The translations under genes were made by a program, and so were the position numbers. A DNA stretch of 64,000 nt from Watersipora subatra (Eukaryota; Bryozoa; Gymnolaemata; Cheilostomatida; Watersiporidae), in assembly GCF_963576615.1 (NCBI RefSeq), contig NC_088717.1, positions 27,817,213 through 27,881,212 of the forward strand. Direction: 5' to 3'. Shown piece after piece: positions 24,601 to 35,702 of this stretch. Numbering within the stretch: position 1 is the first letter of the stretch; the number at the start of each line of letters is the position of its first letter. The notes beneath the pieces are model-generated. The model saw only the letters and a program-made list of their open reading frames with translations. It did not search any database and was not told the origin of the DNA.

Positions 24601-26321
24601 GGAGCATATATCTGGAATGTATGATGGTACTCAGATGGTAAATGAGACCATTTTATATTATCTTGAAGAGAGTAGCTTTGACTATCAGGTCATTAGTCGG
24701 CGACTTATTGGATTGAGTCCAGCTTTACCAGAAGCTTACGCGTCATGGTGTAAGAAGTTGACTCCAGAAGATGACAATAGTAGGCCATGTCCAGCATATT
24801 ATGGTATGGAAAAATCCATTACGCATAGCTAAACATGTGTTTTCCTGTTATGTTTTCCAATGTACACATGTATGCGGATAACTGGCATATCTTCAATATG
24901 TTTTAAAACAAAATTTTATTGTTTGTTCACACTGGACTATTATTATAGTGTATTACCTGTCACGTTAATAACTATTTGATGCCCTGATCCAGTAGTAACT
25001 ACTGTTTTATTAACTTTTATATTGCATACATTTACATAGTTTAGCCATCCTGTATTTCTAGTCAGTTTGTTGGCATTAGTGGAATATGCATCAAGGCAGT
25101 GTGTACTCAGCTGTACTCAGTGTGTACTTTTTCTTTATACAATTTTGCAACTTGGTGTATTCAACTTTTTCGACGGTTTTTCTATTTGGTACATATTATA
25201 CTTCGTTGAGAGATGCTATGTAAATCTAAATAATATATAGCTTTTACATACAACACACAATGATAATACCTTCTCATAACTCTAAGCTTTAGTTTGTATG
25301 AAGTCATAAAACTTTTATGTAGCCATGCTAATACTTGCTGTTCAAGTCCATGAAGTTGAAATAAGATAACTGTTTTGTAGCCAGGCTAATAATTGCTGAA
25401 AAGTTAGGTTCTAACATGTATTTAATAGAAATATAACTGTCTTGTAGCTGGGCTAATAATTGCTGAAAAGTTAGGTTCTAACATGTATTTAATAGAAATA
25501 TAACTGTCTTGTAACTGGGCTAATATTTGCTGAAAAGTTAGGTTCTAACATGTATTTAATAGAAATATAACTGTCTTGTAGCTGGGCTAATATTTGCTGA
25601 AAAGTCAGGTTCTAACATGTATTTAATAGAAATATAACTGTCTTATAGCTGGGCTAATATTTGCTGAAAAGTCAGGTTCTAACATGTATTTAATAGAAAT
25701 ATAATTGTTTTGTAGCTAGGCTAATATTTGCTGAAAAGTCAGGTTCCAATATGTATTTAATAGAACTATAACTGTTTTGTAGCTATGCTAATAATTGTTG
25801 AAAAGTCAGGTTCTAATTTGTATTGTAATTAGAAGAAAAAGTATAACTGTTTTGTGGGCAAGCCAAAACCTGCTGTGGTCATATAAAATAACCGCTTTGC
25901 AATGTAGTACATACGTAATAGTTTGTAATAACATGATCAATCTACAAGCTTTATTCAAGAGTATACTAAAAACCATTTACAACAACAGCCTACTACAACT
26001 ACGCAGTACAGTTAGCATTAGCAGTTTTGTAGTTCCGTAGAAACGACCTTGTCAACTTGCAGTTATATTGTAGGCCCCAAAATTTATTTCTGTGTACATT
26101 TTGCAACCGAGTTAAGAATTGCGGCTAGAAACTCACAAATCGGTATCTTTTTTAGATCTGACCAGGGGCCACAGGGCATTTTTGTGTCACTTTTTACCAA
26201 GGAGGCTCAAAAATAACGAGACTTACGTTTAATAGATAGATTACTTTTCCCATAGATTAAATATCCCATACTTTATTTAGTATACCTACTGGAGATATTC
26301 TTGCCAAGCAGTGATTGCCAG
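18636..26321 (+). CDS. Ulp1/SENP-like cysteine peptidase candidate, eight or nine exons
   Basis: Exons: 18636-18683 (or start at 18678, ACCATGG), 19183-19236, 19476-19583, 21496-21515, 21637-21745, 22034-22138, 22315-22360 and 24363-24803; phases agree at each join. HDSERSHYSLM resembles the H-W/Y-S-L strand that carries the catalytic His in C48 peptidases, and MQQKDCVSCGLYVIKHAQ resembles the Gln-x(5)-D-C-G-x-Y catalytic block; LNPSTYRKELL then recalls the SENP8 tail. The interval between His and Cys is short and the expected Asp strand is not visible, so an exon may be missing. The large last exon (MYYKIKYLKRYKTHY to TPEDDNSRPCPAYY) is unfamiliar. A possible ninth exon at 26281-26321 would end the protein (LPSSDCQ, stop). 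The role of deconjugating a ubiquitin-like protein is inferred. The exons at 29883-32344 may belong to this gene. Confidence 0.55.
20196..20982. mobile_element. 0.8-kb DNA transposon with nested pogo-like fragment
   Basis: The left end CAGGCCCGTATTCCCTGG is mirrored by CCAGGGAATACAGGCCTG at the right end, with inner matches GCCGCCCCAAC and GCTGCCCCAAT. Inside it, from about 20260, lies sequence shared with the pogo-like elements at 61-62.7 kb, including CAAACTCGGAGAACTCG, GATAACTCGACCTCAAC and GTCCTGGCAATCACATCACC. The element lies in the third intron of the Ulp1-like gene. Confidence 0.6.
22549..24298. mobile_element. piggyBac-family element with intact TTAA duplications
   Basis: The element starts CCCTTTGGCTATGG after TTAA (22545-22548) and ends AAGCAAAGGG before TTAA (24299-24302). 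Exact TTAA duplication and CCCTTT termini are diagnostic of the piggyBac superfamily. It fills most of the seventh intron of the Ulp1-like gene and stops about 60 bp before the next exon. Confidence 0.85.
23020..24015 (-). pseudogene. Decayed piggyBac transposase
   Basis: On the minus strand, 23282-23476 encodes LLPGKFIFIDESLLAWKERL, matching the piggyBac core around the catalytic aspartate (usual form xISIDESLxxFKGRL). Further upstream on that strand, near 23930-24000, an acidic stretch (CLEEDIDWFGSEEKDIRSEE) matches the usual acidic N-terminus. The frame is broken by stops and shifts, so no intact transposase is encoded. Confidence 0.75.
25330..25862. repeat. 67-bp minisatellite, about 7 copies
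   Basis: The unit contains TAACTGTCTTGTAGCTGGGC, TAATATTTGCTGAAAAGT and AGGTTCTAACATGTATTTAA. Successive unit starts at 25434, 25501 and 25568 give a period of exactly 67 bp. It lies after the large Ulp1-like exon. Confidence 0.9.
26085..26175. repeat. Inverted copy of the 18.56-18.65 kb leader segment
   Basis: Its reverse complement contains GGTCAGATCTAAAAAAGATA, CGATTTGTGAGTTTCTA and AACTCGGTT, matching the segment that precedes the putative first exon of the Ulp1-like gene. Confidence 0.7.
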
Positions 26322-27847
26322 TAAAAGGTGAGTAGAAATAGACAAATAATTTTCTTTGCGCCATGCGCAATTAGCCAAATCAGCTACACAGCTCCGTAAA
26401 CATAAATCTTATAGAGCATTTATGTTTAAATGCCTTACGGTATTTAATACGGGACGTATTTGCTTTCACACCAGTCCTTAGTCTGTTTCCGCTATCACCC
26501 TGTCAGAAACTGCCGTCAACGTTGGTAGTAACAGTGAAAATTTAATATCACTATTTATATTTATTACCACAGTTAGCTATTGTGAATTACGTAATTCTTT
26601 ATCATCATGTTCTACATTCTAACAATCCTTACTAACGGAAAAAGCCGATTATCTAAAGTGATTTTATGAGATGTAGAGCACTAAACAATCAGATAGGTCT
26701 GTAGCAAAGCTGTTAAAGTCATCGTAGCAACTCGCAGTGTTTGTCGTATGCAAATACCGCACTAAATGCTTGATGAAACTTGATAGTGAGTCAAATTAAG
26801 AAAGAGTTGCAAAGTATCTGAAGCCCCTGAACAAACTATGGTGAGACGATACCAAACTCATTTACTTAATATGTACTTTGATGAATAATCAAACGATTCA
26901 ATCAACCAATCAACCAATGCTTCATTGAAAATATTGCGTTGTCTTCACCTAATCATGCATTTTCCAAAACAAAGCAGCTTCTCGTTCAAGTAATGTTTGT
27001 TGGTGTTTACTCTCGCCAGCTCGATCAATGAGTGATGCAGAAAATAACAAATGGCATGATGAATGCATGTTATGCAGTTGTGTATTTTATATGTATATAT
27101 ATTATTTTTTATACCAAATCATCCACATATCAAATCCTTGCAAATATATAAATTTAATGTAAATGGTTTCCATTATAGGGAACCATACTGATTTAACAGC
27201 CGTTGATTTGCAAGTTATTGAAGTTAAAACCACATTTTTATTGAATCCTTAAGCAAAAAACAAGCGCATGTCTTTTTGAAGTTGTTAGTCTTATACATAC
27301 ATAAATATGTCAAATAATGGTATTTCTATATGTTATCAGCAGCCCATCACAAAAAGTGGTCATTGGTTGCTGGTCAATATATCATGGCATAACTTTGGAG
27401 TGGTTTTTTTATTTCCCATTACATAGGCTACCATTATGTTCCACTTTTACATGGAGCCTCCCTTATTTCTTAACCCACAGCCGGTTGAGATCACCATTGA
27501 GTACATATGTGAGCTATAAAAGTGAACAGAAAAGAACCCTAATCCTTGCTAAGATACTTGCGTAGATCCTACTGCATGTATATTATCAACGGGCTCTTGC
27601 GCAACGCCCCATTCAAATTAGCTCCGCCTACAATGTTAACTGGTGTAAGAGGAAAGAAAAATTGAACACATGCGTAATCTCAAGTTTTCTATAAAACTGT
27701 CTCCAAACAAGTTTCAGTAATTTCTGCTATAATGACATTTTTTGTCTTCTTTCTGATTTAAAATGATTCCTACACATTTTTCAGATGTTAAAATAGGAAA
27801 CTAGATCTAGTTTGCATGCTTATCGTGCCTATCTGATTGCAACGCCA

Positions 27848-29592
27848 TCAAGGATTAGGGTACTTTATTCACCCTGTCCCTGGATTCTTCTACTACTACT
27901 ACTACTATTAATAAAACTAGTAGTAGTGGTAGTCTACTACTAGTAGCACTAGTAGTTTTACCAAAAAGGATAAATATATTGCTTTTTATATGGTATCTGT
28001 ACAAACCTGTAATCCTTGCATATTGCACCGCTATACTGTTCAGGATTAGGGTCATATCTGGTACCTGGACAAACCTCTAGTCTAATCCTTGCCTATGGTA
28101 TGGCTATACTGTGTAGGATTAGCATCATATCTGGTACCTATACAAAGCTCTAATCTTCGCATAGGTTATACCTGTACTGTGCAGGTTTAGGGTCATATGT
28201 GGTACTTGTGCAAGCCTCTAATCCTTGCATATGGTATGGCTATACTGTGTAAAATTAGGCTCATATCTGGTACCTGTGCAAACCTCTAATTCTTGCCTAT
28301 GGCATGGCTATACTGTGCAGGACTAGGGTCATATCTGGTACCTATACAGACCTCTAATCCTTGCATATGGTATGGCTATACTGTGTAGAATTGGGCTCAT
28401 ATCTGGTACCTGTGCAAACCTCTAATCCTTGCCTATGGTATGGCTATACTTTGTAGGATTAGCTTCATATCTGGTACATGTGCAAACCTCTAATCCTTGC
28501 CTATGGTATGGCTATACTGTGCAGGATTAGGGTTATATCTGGTACCTGTGCAAACCTCTAATCCTTGCATATGGTATGGCCATACTGTGCAGGATTAGGC
28601 TCATATGTGTTACCTATACAGACCTCTAATCCTTGCATATGGTATGGCCATACTGTGCAGGATTAGGGTCATATGTGTTACCTGGACAAACCTATAATCC
28701 TTGCCTATGGTATGGCTATACTGTGCAGGATTAGGGTTATATCTGGTACCTGTGCAAACCTCTAATCCTTGCATATGGTATGGCTATACTGTGCAGGATT
28801 AGGGTTATATCTGGTATCTATACAGACCTCTAATCCTTGCATATGGTATGGCTATACTGTGCAGGATTAGGGTTATATCTGGTACCTATACAGACCTCTA
28901 ATCCTTGCATATGGTATGGCTATACTGTGCAGGATTAGGGTTATATCTGGTACCTGTGCAAACCTCTAATCCTTGCCTATGGTATGGCTATACTGTGCAG
29001 GATTAGGGTTATATCTGGTACCTGTGCAAACCTCTAATCCTTGCCTATGATATGGCTATACTGTGCAGGATTTGGGTTATATCTGGTACCTGTGCAAACC
29101 TCTAATCCTTGCCTATGGTATGGCTATACTGTGCAAGATTAGGGTTATATCTGGTACCTGTGCAAACCTCTAATCCTTGCCTATGGTATGGCTATACTGT
29201 GCAGGATTAGGGTTATATCTGGTACCTGTGCAAACCTCTAATCCTTGCCTATGGTATGGCCATACTGTGCAGGATTAGGCTCATATGTGTTACCTATACA
29301 GACCTCTAATCCTTGCATATGGTATGGCTATACTGTGCAGGATTAGGGTCATATGTGTTACCTGGACAAACCTATAATCCTTGCCTATGGTATGGCTATA
29401 CTGTGCAGGATTAGGGTTATATCTGGTACCTGTGCAAACCTCTAATCCTTGCATATAGTATGGCTATACTGTGCAGGATTAGGGTTATATCTGGTATCTA
29501 TACAGACCTCTAATCCTTGCATATGGTATGGCTATACTGTGCAGGATTAGGGTTATATCTGGTACCGGTACTGTGCAGGATTAGGGTACTAG
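27848..29592. repeat. 68-bp satellite, about 23 copies, with a 10-unit higher-order repeat
   Basis: The unit contains TATGGCTATACTGTGCAGGA, TTAGGGTTATATCTGGTACC and AAACCTCTAATCCTTGCC. Starts at 28983 and 29051 show the 68-bp period. Variant units marked GGATTAGGCTCATATGTGTT occur at 28592 and 29272, and the surrounding 28561-28910 matches 29241-29590, an offset of 680 bp or ten units. A CTACTACTACTA / TAGTAGTAG inverted trinucleotide tract (27888-27955) interrupts the left edge. Opposite-strand copies lie at 40740-41190. Confidence 0.95.
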
Positions 29593-29882
29593 TACAGGCT
29601 TCAAAACCTAATAATACGATATCTGTATGTTTTAGTTGAAACATTCAATATGAAGAGCGCTTCACGAAATGTCTGTGTAATGCGGGTCACTACTTCATTC
29701 ACATTAGGTAACAGCGGGAATGAACGCATATTATTTCCCTTTACTTGTTTTGGTTAACAGTGTAATCTTCATGTACCTGTACATAATTGCATGAGTTAAC
29801 CGCATTATTTTTATATACATGTATTTGTGCTTATTGCACAAAAACATAGCCTATATACATGTGTACTTCATATTTGTTACAG

Positions 29883-32344
29883 AAACAATCCCAACAAAAG
29901 GCCAAAGCAGTCACAAGGTCCCATAGAAGAAGTTTGAACAGTCTTTTGAAGCGGGTATGTACGGTGGTTTTTAACTATTTAATTTAATATTTGCCGATGT
30001 TTGATTTTCCATTTAATTGTATATAATTTTCTGTTGCCATTCTTAACTGGTGACTGGTCTCACCAACATACATGTAGCATGCAGCAAATTCTTAGCTGGG
30101 TAATTTGCCATATAAGTGACATTGTTTAGGTACAGGGTCTTACTCAATGCACAATATGCCACTAAGATTATGTTAACAAATATTCTAAAAAAGAGAACAG
30201 AAAAGCTTGTGTACATGAGTTTATAAAAATAATAGGTTGCATATAAATAACAAGATAAGATAAATAATCTAATAGCGTGTTCTACCTTCAATTGATTACG
30301 TGATTTCCTTTTATATAGGGTGAGAAGTTGGCAGAAAAAGGAGTAGAGTGTCTTGTGGTGGTCCGTCTCAAAAACAAGTTGGTGAAAGTCGGTATGTTCA
30401 TTTTTAAATATTTAGCATGTCTTTATTTCTAGAAAATAAAACAACAAAGTTGTCAAACTCTACACTGTTTGATATACTTGATAAGATAGCACATCTTAGT
30501 TGACACCTTGTGGGCATGCATTCATTAATGCAGGCGCCCTATAATCAATAACAAAAGATAAACTAGATGTCATGTCCTTCATTTACCTTTATTAGTTTGG
30601 CAGAGTCCCAAACTAGTGGCAGCGACCAGCTGAGCAGCATTCAGTCTCAAAATATTGAGAAGTTGAGCACCTGTGACATTGATGTCATGACACTAGACAA
30701 TAAACGAGCTCCCACCAGCTCGTTTGTGAATAAAACTAGTAAGTCATAGAGTTACGTCTGTCTCTTAGAATACTGCTAGGTTTTTTAATGAACAAATTTC
30801 AAGAATAATATATTACTCATTTTAAAAATTGCTAGGTAGAAAGCATTTTATAAGGGGTGAAGTTTTAGTAGATATTATTGAGCTCTTCTATTATATAGAG
30901 TTTTCCCATTTATTATATGTCGTCTTCCTATTTTTCTGTGTAAAGGTCATAACCTTAGGAGGCGAGGCATTAGAGTCTGCATATAAGGCTGCACACAAAA
31001 CATTTTGATTTATTCTTATACTCAGATAGGTTATATTTTCAACAATAAATAATATAAACGACATAAACTATGAAGCGTTTTATTAATTAATCCTTAATTG
31101 ACATGGAATTACTAATCGTTTTTGTATATCATGGAATAACCATTCAAGGATTTTGTAATATTGTCTGAAGCTTGGTTCCTGAGTCTTGGTTGAGCTACAG
31201 GCTTTCTGCAGGTCCAGTGCGAAAACTGGTACCATGGTTATGGAGATTACGCACTTTCAGAGACAGCTCAAGGCTGTCTATATCTTGAACAAATTTCACC
31301 TCATTGCTTTCTGGTCAGGGCACAAGTCCTGTGTAATCTATGCGCCAAAATTAGCATTTGTTTTTGAGCTCGCATATTACTGCCACTTACCTTAGTTCGT
31401 AGGATCTACAGGCTCAAGAAGCACATTGGACTTTTTAGACAGTCGGCCACTATGATGGCCTGAAGAAGTACCTTTTGTTGCACCCAACAAGAAGTACGGT
31501 AAGTACAAATTTGTGGATGTTAAGTTTATAAATTGATTTGCTGGTGTTAGGTTTATAAATTGATTTGTTGGTGTTAGGTTTATAAATTGATTTGTTGGTG
31601 TTGGGTTTATAAATTGCATTTAAAAACAAAGAGCTATGTCGTAGTGTACACCAAAATTGGATCATATACATTTTCCATTGCAGACAGTATTGTTTTCGCT
31701 GGACTCTATTATTTACTTACCTTACCTATAATTGTGAGATCTTTATTCATTTTAGTTGTAAATGGGAAGACTGTGGCTGTCCACAACAATGGGACTCTGG
31801 CTAGAGTGATAAAAGCCTATTACAGACATATAGTAAGTTTATGTACTATACTATCACAAACATTGTACCAAACTGTTGGACTTGAACATTGTTTATGCAT
31901 ATGTTTAATCAACTACATGCATATAAGTATGATTTGGTATTAGGTTAACAAAGGGATACTGTAAGTATTATCATAATATATGGTTTCTACGTCTCTAACC
32001 TATTTCTTTTGCTTGCTAACCGAAACAAGCACTAGCAATAAAAAAAACTCTGCTATGGTGTTGTTTTACTTTTCTATTTTACTGTAACTATCGTAATTAG
32101 ACCTGCATAGCCTTTATTTCTCCTCTGGTGTGTGTGATGCTAACACATATTACTTTCCTCCTCTATATGTTTACGTTGTAAATGAATCAACTTCTAAAAT
32201 ATTTGCTTTAGTTAGATTCAGTGCGGATATTATGACAAAATTATGTTATTTTAAAAACAATTTGCATTGTAGGACTGTTTAGAGGAAGAGGAAATAGTGA
32301 TACAGCAGAACCATTCAATGACAGACCACTTTTCAGAGCTATAA
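29883..32344 (+). CDS. Uncharacterised multi-exon protein (second gene or 3' half of the Ulp1-like gene)
   Basis: Firm exons: 29883-29954, 30319-30391, 30604-30738, 31756-31832 and 32273-32344 (DCLEEEEIVIQQN, ending FSEL and TAA). The first three join in frame. The translated start KAVTRSHRRSLNSLLKRGEK then LAEKGVECLVVVRLKNKL is short and basic, with a weak likeness to the first helix and strand of MADS-type domains; this is only an impression. A possible exon from 31201 reads VQCENWYHGYGDYALSETA, recalling half of a PHD-type Cys/His motif, and one at about 31440-31498 reads GHYDGLKKYLLLHPTRST, but its GTAAGT donor does not match the phase of the next exon. The final two exons read VNGKTVAVHNNGTLARVIKA and onward. 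I found no start codon exon, so either it continues from the Ulp1-like gene or its 5' end was missed. Confidence 0.5.
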
Positions 32345-35300
32345 CTTGTTTTAGTTTTTGCAAATGAGTTATTCGGCAATGCCTTTGATAATTTTATCTA
32401 AAATTCATATCAATAAAGGAATAATTGAATTTTATATATGCTATAAAATCTGTATGAAATCCAAAAATTTCAAAGGGAGGACAAGGTGTGCTCTTGACCA
32501 ACTAATTATGCCTGACCACTTCAAAACCAGTAATCCCTGATTATATATAACTATTATATGGACTGTTGCAAATAATTTAAGTGCTAGAGTCCAGAGATAG
32601 TATTCAGAACACTTAGCGCTAAATAAATAGCAGCAAAGCAGGGGATATTTGTATTGGTCAGGTTTCCTGCACATCTTATTAGTCAGGTTTATTGATATTG
32701 TTATTAGTACTGAGTGAATTGTATTAAGATTAAGTTCTCTGTAAAAACAAAACCAAGATAAACAAGGCATATTAACAATAAAGCATTAGAAAGCATACAA
32801 TAAAATTAACATAAAGCATTCACAATGATATACATAATAGTAGACATATTGCGGAGTTTAAAACTACATATACATATATAACGGTTAATAAAAAACTTAC
32901 AATTACTTCCATAATAGGCTTGTTGACCAATCAAATATGTTGATAATAAGAGTAAATTATAACATCTAAAATAAACAATGGTTATTGAACACAATCATAC
33001 AATTATAGCAAACAACAAATAATATCAATCAGGTATGTGCAGTTATACAATAGACAAGAATACATTACATTCAATAAATTTAATAAACAATTATAAATTT
33101 AATAAACAATTATATACTTACATATAAACAGAAAAGTCATAGGAGTTATTAAATATGTGTTAAAAAGTTACACTGGAACCTTGTCTCTTGCTTTCTTGCT
33201 TCTCTTCAAAGCTAATGAGGAATGGTAGCTATTTTGCAGAAAAACTAATTTAATTGCAGATTAAGTGTTAATTACTTGTGTTGTATTATGCTGAAAGAAA
33301 AGTATTATTTCTACTATATTTATTAAATATTTTGTGCTCACTAAATAGATGCTTATTATTCGGCTGCAATTTTGCCTGAGTTTATCTGCTTATGGGTTTG
33401 TCTTTCAAAACGTGAGCACTAACTAAACATCTATTTAAATGCTACTATATGGACTTGTGCCAAGAATTTTTGTGCTGGAGTCCTTAGCGATCATTTAAAA
33501 CACCTACCACTAAAACACGTTATAAATTATAGTTGATATACATAATTTTTACTACTACGTGTATTCATACTACATATCCCCATCTTGCCCAAATTTCCTT
33601 AGCACTAAAAGTGACATATACTTTTGTGACATTTTGTTTAACAACTGTTGTACTTACGCTATACAGCTACAAAAGCGGGAGTCCACAGGCCAGAAATAGT
33701 TTTTGTCTTCACACTCCTAGAGTGATAAGCTAGCTGAATAAATTACACAGACCGTCCAAGGAGTTGTACCACCACCTTACAAGAGTCTTCGTTCATTGTA
33801 GCAGTAGATTATTTGCAGCACTATATCTATATATGTAATACTCTGAGAGAATTTGATAAATTTTTACATAACAAGTTGAGGTAAATGTATGCTTGCATTT
33901 TTATACATTATTGGCCATTATTGTATAAAGATTACTTAACAACTAGATGTACTTTGCAGAAAATCAAAGAATTGTTATGTACGGTACATTAATATTTGTT
34001 ATACTCACTGTACAATTTTTGTCTGGGGATATCCTCAATACATTATTTAATTCAACTCTTGAGAAAACACAGAGCTTGTTATAGCTGTAAATGTCCTATA
34101 TTTGTATAGATTTTAATCCTGCATTTTAATTAATCGTTAATTAACCAATATCATTTCACTGCTGTAATAATTACATTACTAGGACAATTTTAACTTTCGA
34201 ACATACATGTATATGCATTATACATACATTTTGCTACTTTTACACGTTTTATCACAAATTCAATGTTTTAAGAAAATATATTATAATAATCTATCACGCA
34301 AGTGATATTATTTATTAACAAGCAGTATTGCTATTGTCAGACAAAAAAATTGATGACAAACTTTGCAATTGGGCCAAGTCTCAGCAATTGGATAGTTTCT
34401 TTTTAGAAGTTGTCCTCCCTTTATTTTAATCAACACCCTATACATACAGGTTTTTGCTTCAACCTAATTAAAATATTTTGATATTGTAATCTTATTAATA
34501 ATTTGGTTGAGTTTTGTAATGGTTAGTTTAGCATATATCTCTGCAATATTAGAAAATACAATTCTATTGAAAAGACAACTCCAAATACAAACATGCATTC
34601 AGACATATTTGTATGTCATTATTCACTGTCTTGTCACAGGCATCTAATCTACAACTTGTTCCATATGTGCAAATATATCATCAATTGATGGGTGAGAAGA
34701 CTGTATTTCCGCACTAGAAAATTACTGCATGGATGTCTAACATTAGTTCAAATCATCCTTGTTGTTGAAGTTGCCTGCCTGCGGACAAGCAACTCCAACA
34801 ACAAGGTTCACATGATTCATTGCATGATTTGAACTAATCTAACATGTATTATACCCTCGGTTGGCAATCGATTTTATGGAGTTGTCCTACAGTGGTATGT
34901 GGACAAATCCATAAAAATTTTAAGCAGGGAATGAAATGCCAAGCGGGTACTGGCTTTCATAGATGGGAGCATGAACTCATGAAAACCAGTACCCTAGCTA
35001 TTTCCAAGACAATTGTTTCCACTATACATATATACTTCTTAAACATATATAATTCATACGCTTCACACATGCTGATATCATGAATTATTATTTATTTACA
35101 AATTACAACAATATTATACGTACTCGTTAGTAGAATTGGTTAATCATATATGTACACACTGGTTCATGTATATAACTGAAAATCGATATAAAAAATCAAA
35201 GGAGAAACAGAAAAATAAATTTTTCAACTGAAAATTCTGATATAAAGTAATTAAGCTTTGTAGTTCTAGCGAAATAAAGAAATATAAATAAAAACATTAA

Positions 35301-35447
35301 CTAATGGTTTAAGTAAAATTGTTCATACATTTGGTTAACACCAAGCCCCGCGATAAAGTGCAAAATGAAAAATAAAATCTAGTGGAATAATAGCTTTTCA
35401 GATTTCCATTTAAAATACTAATGAATTCTAACTGCAAATCACCTTAT
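32345..35447. other. AT-rich spacer and probable 3' UTR
   Basis: AATAAAG near 32412 could serve polyadenylation of the preceding gene. Two loosely matching blocks at 32555-32640 and 33447-33525 share TATATGGACT and GTGCTRGAGTCC. A palindrome at 34740-34845 pairs TTAGTTCAAATCAT with ATGATTTGAACTAA and CCTTGTTGTTG with CAACAACAAGG, the look of a small MITE. No gene was supported. Confidence 0.4.
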
Positions 35448-35702
35448 TCAAAGTTTATTAATAATAAGCTCAGAGTTAGAAAGTGCCTCTCGTAGTTGAA
35501 GTGAATGAATTATGTTACGGAAGGATAAGAATGTTTGTAAGCTAAGAAAAAAATTGTCTTGATGCTGATAGCTTATAGAAGATTTTAGCTTCACAAGTGT
35601 TGCGTTCCGTTGCTCTGCAACTTGAGTGTTGATAGTTTTTAGATGTTTGTATGCATTTATATTATATCCACCACAGCATCTGAATATATTTCTCCATTCC
35701 AA
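35448..35702 (-). pseudogene. Possible KDZ (Kyakuja-Dileera-Zisupton) transposase C-terminal fragment
   Basis: The 84-codon minus frame reads MEWRNIFRCCGGYNINAYKH and later VAEQRNATLVKLKSSISYQ followed by FLSLQTFLSFRN. The order of a xxEQxNxxLxxLKSxxxY block followed by FxxxxxxFLxxxN resembles the conserved C-terminal part of KDZ/CxC-type transposases. No upstream catalytic domain was recognised; a stop-free stretch on the same strand at about 36120-36240 (CEQVQQVMLSRDV-like) is too short to judge. Treat the family assignment as tentative. Confidence 0.4.

Noticed and set aside
24980-25000. Single-base-rich runs that could suggest telomeric or vertebrate TTAGGG arrays in the 28-kb satellite
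   Set aside because: TTAGGG occurs only once per 68-bp unit and is not tandem, so it is not telomere-like.
31392-31671. Repeated NQFINLTPT frame
   Set aside because: It translates a 27-bp tandem repeat (TTTATAAATTGATTTG units, 31530-31615) lying in an intron after the GTAAGT donor.
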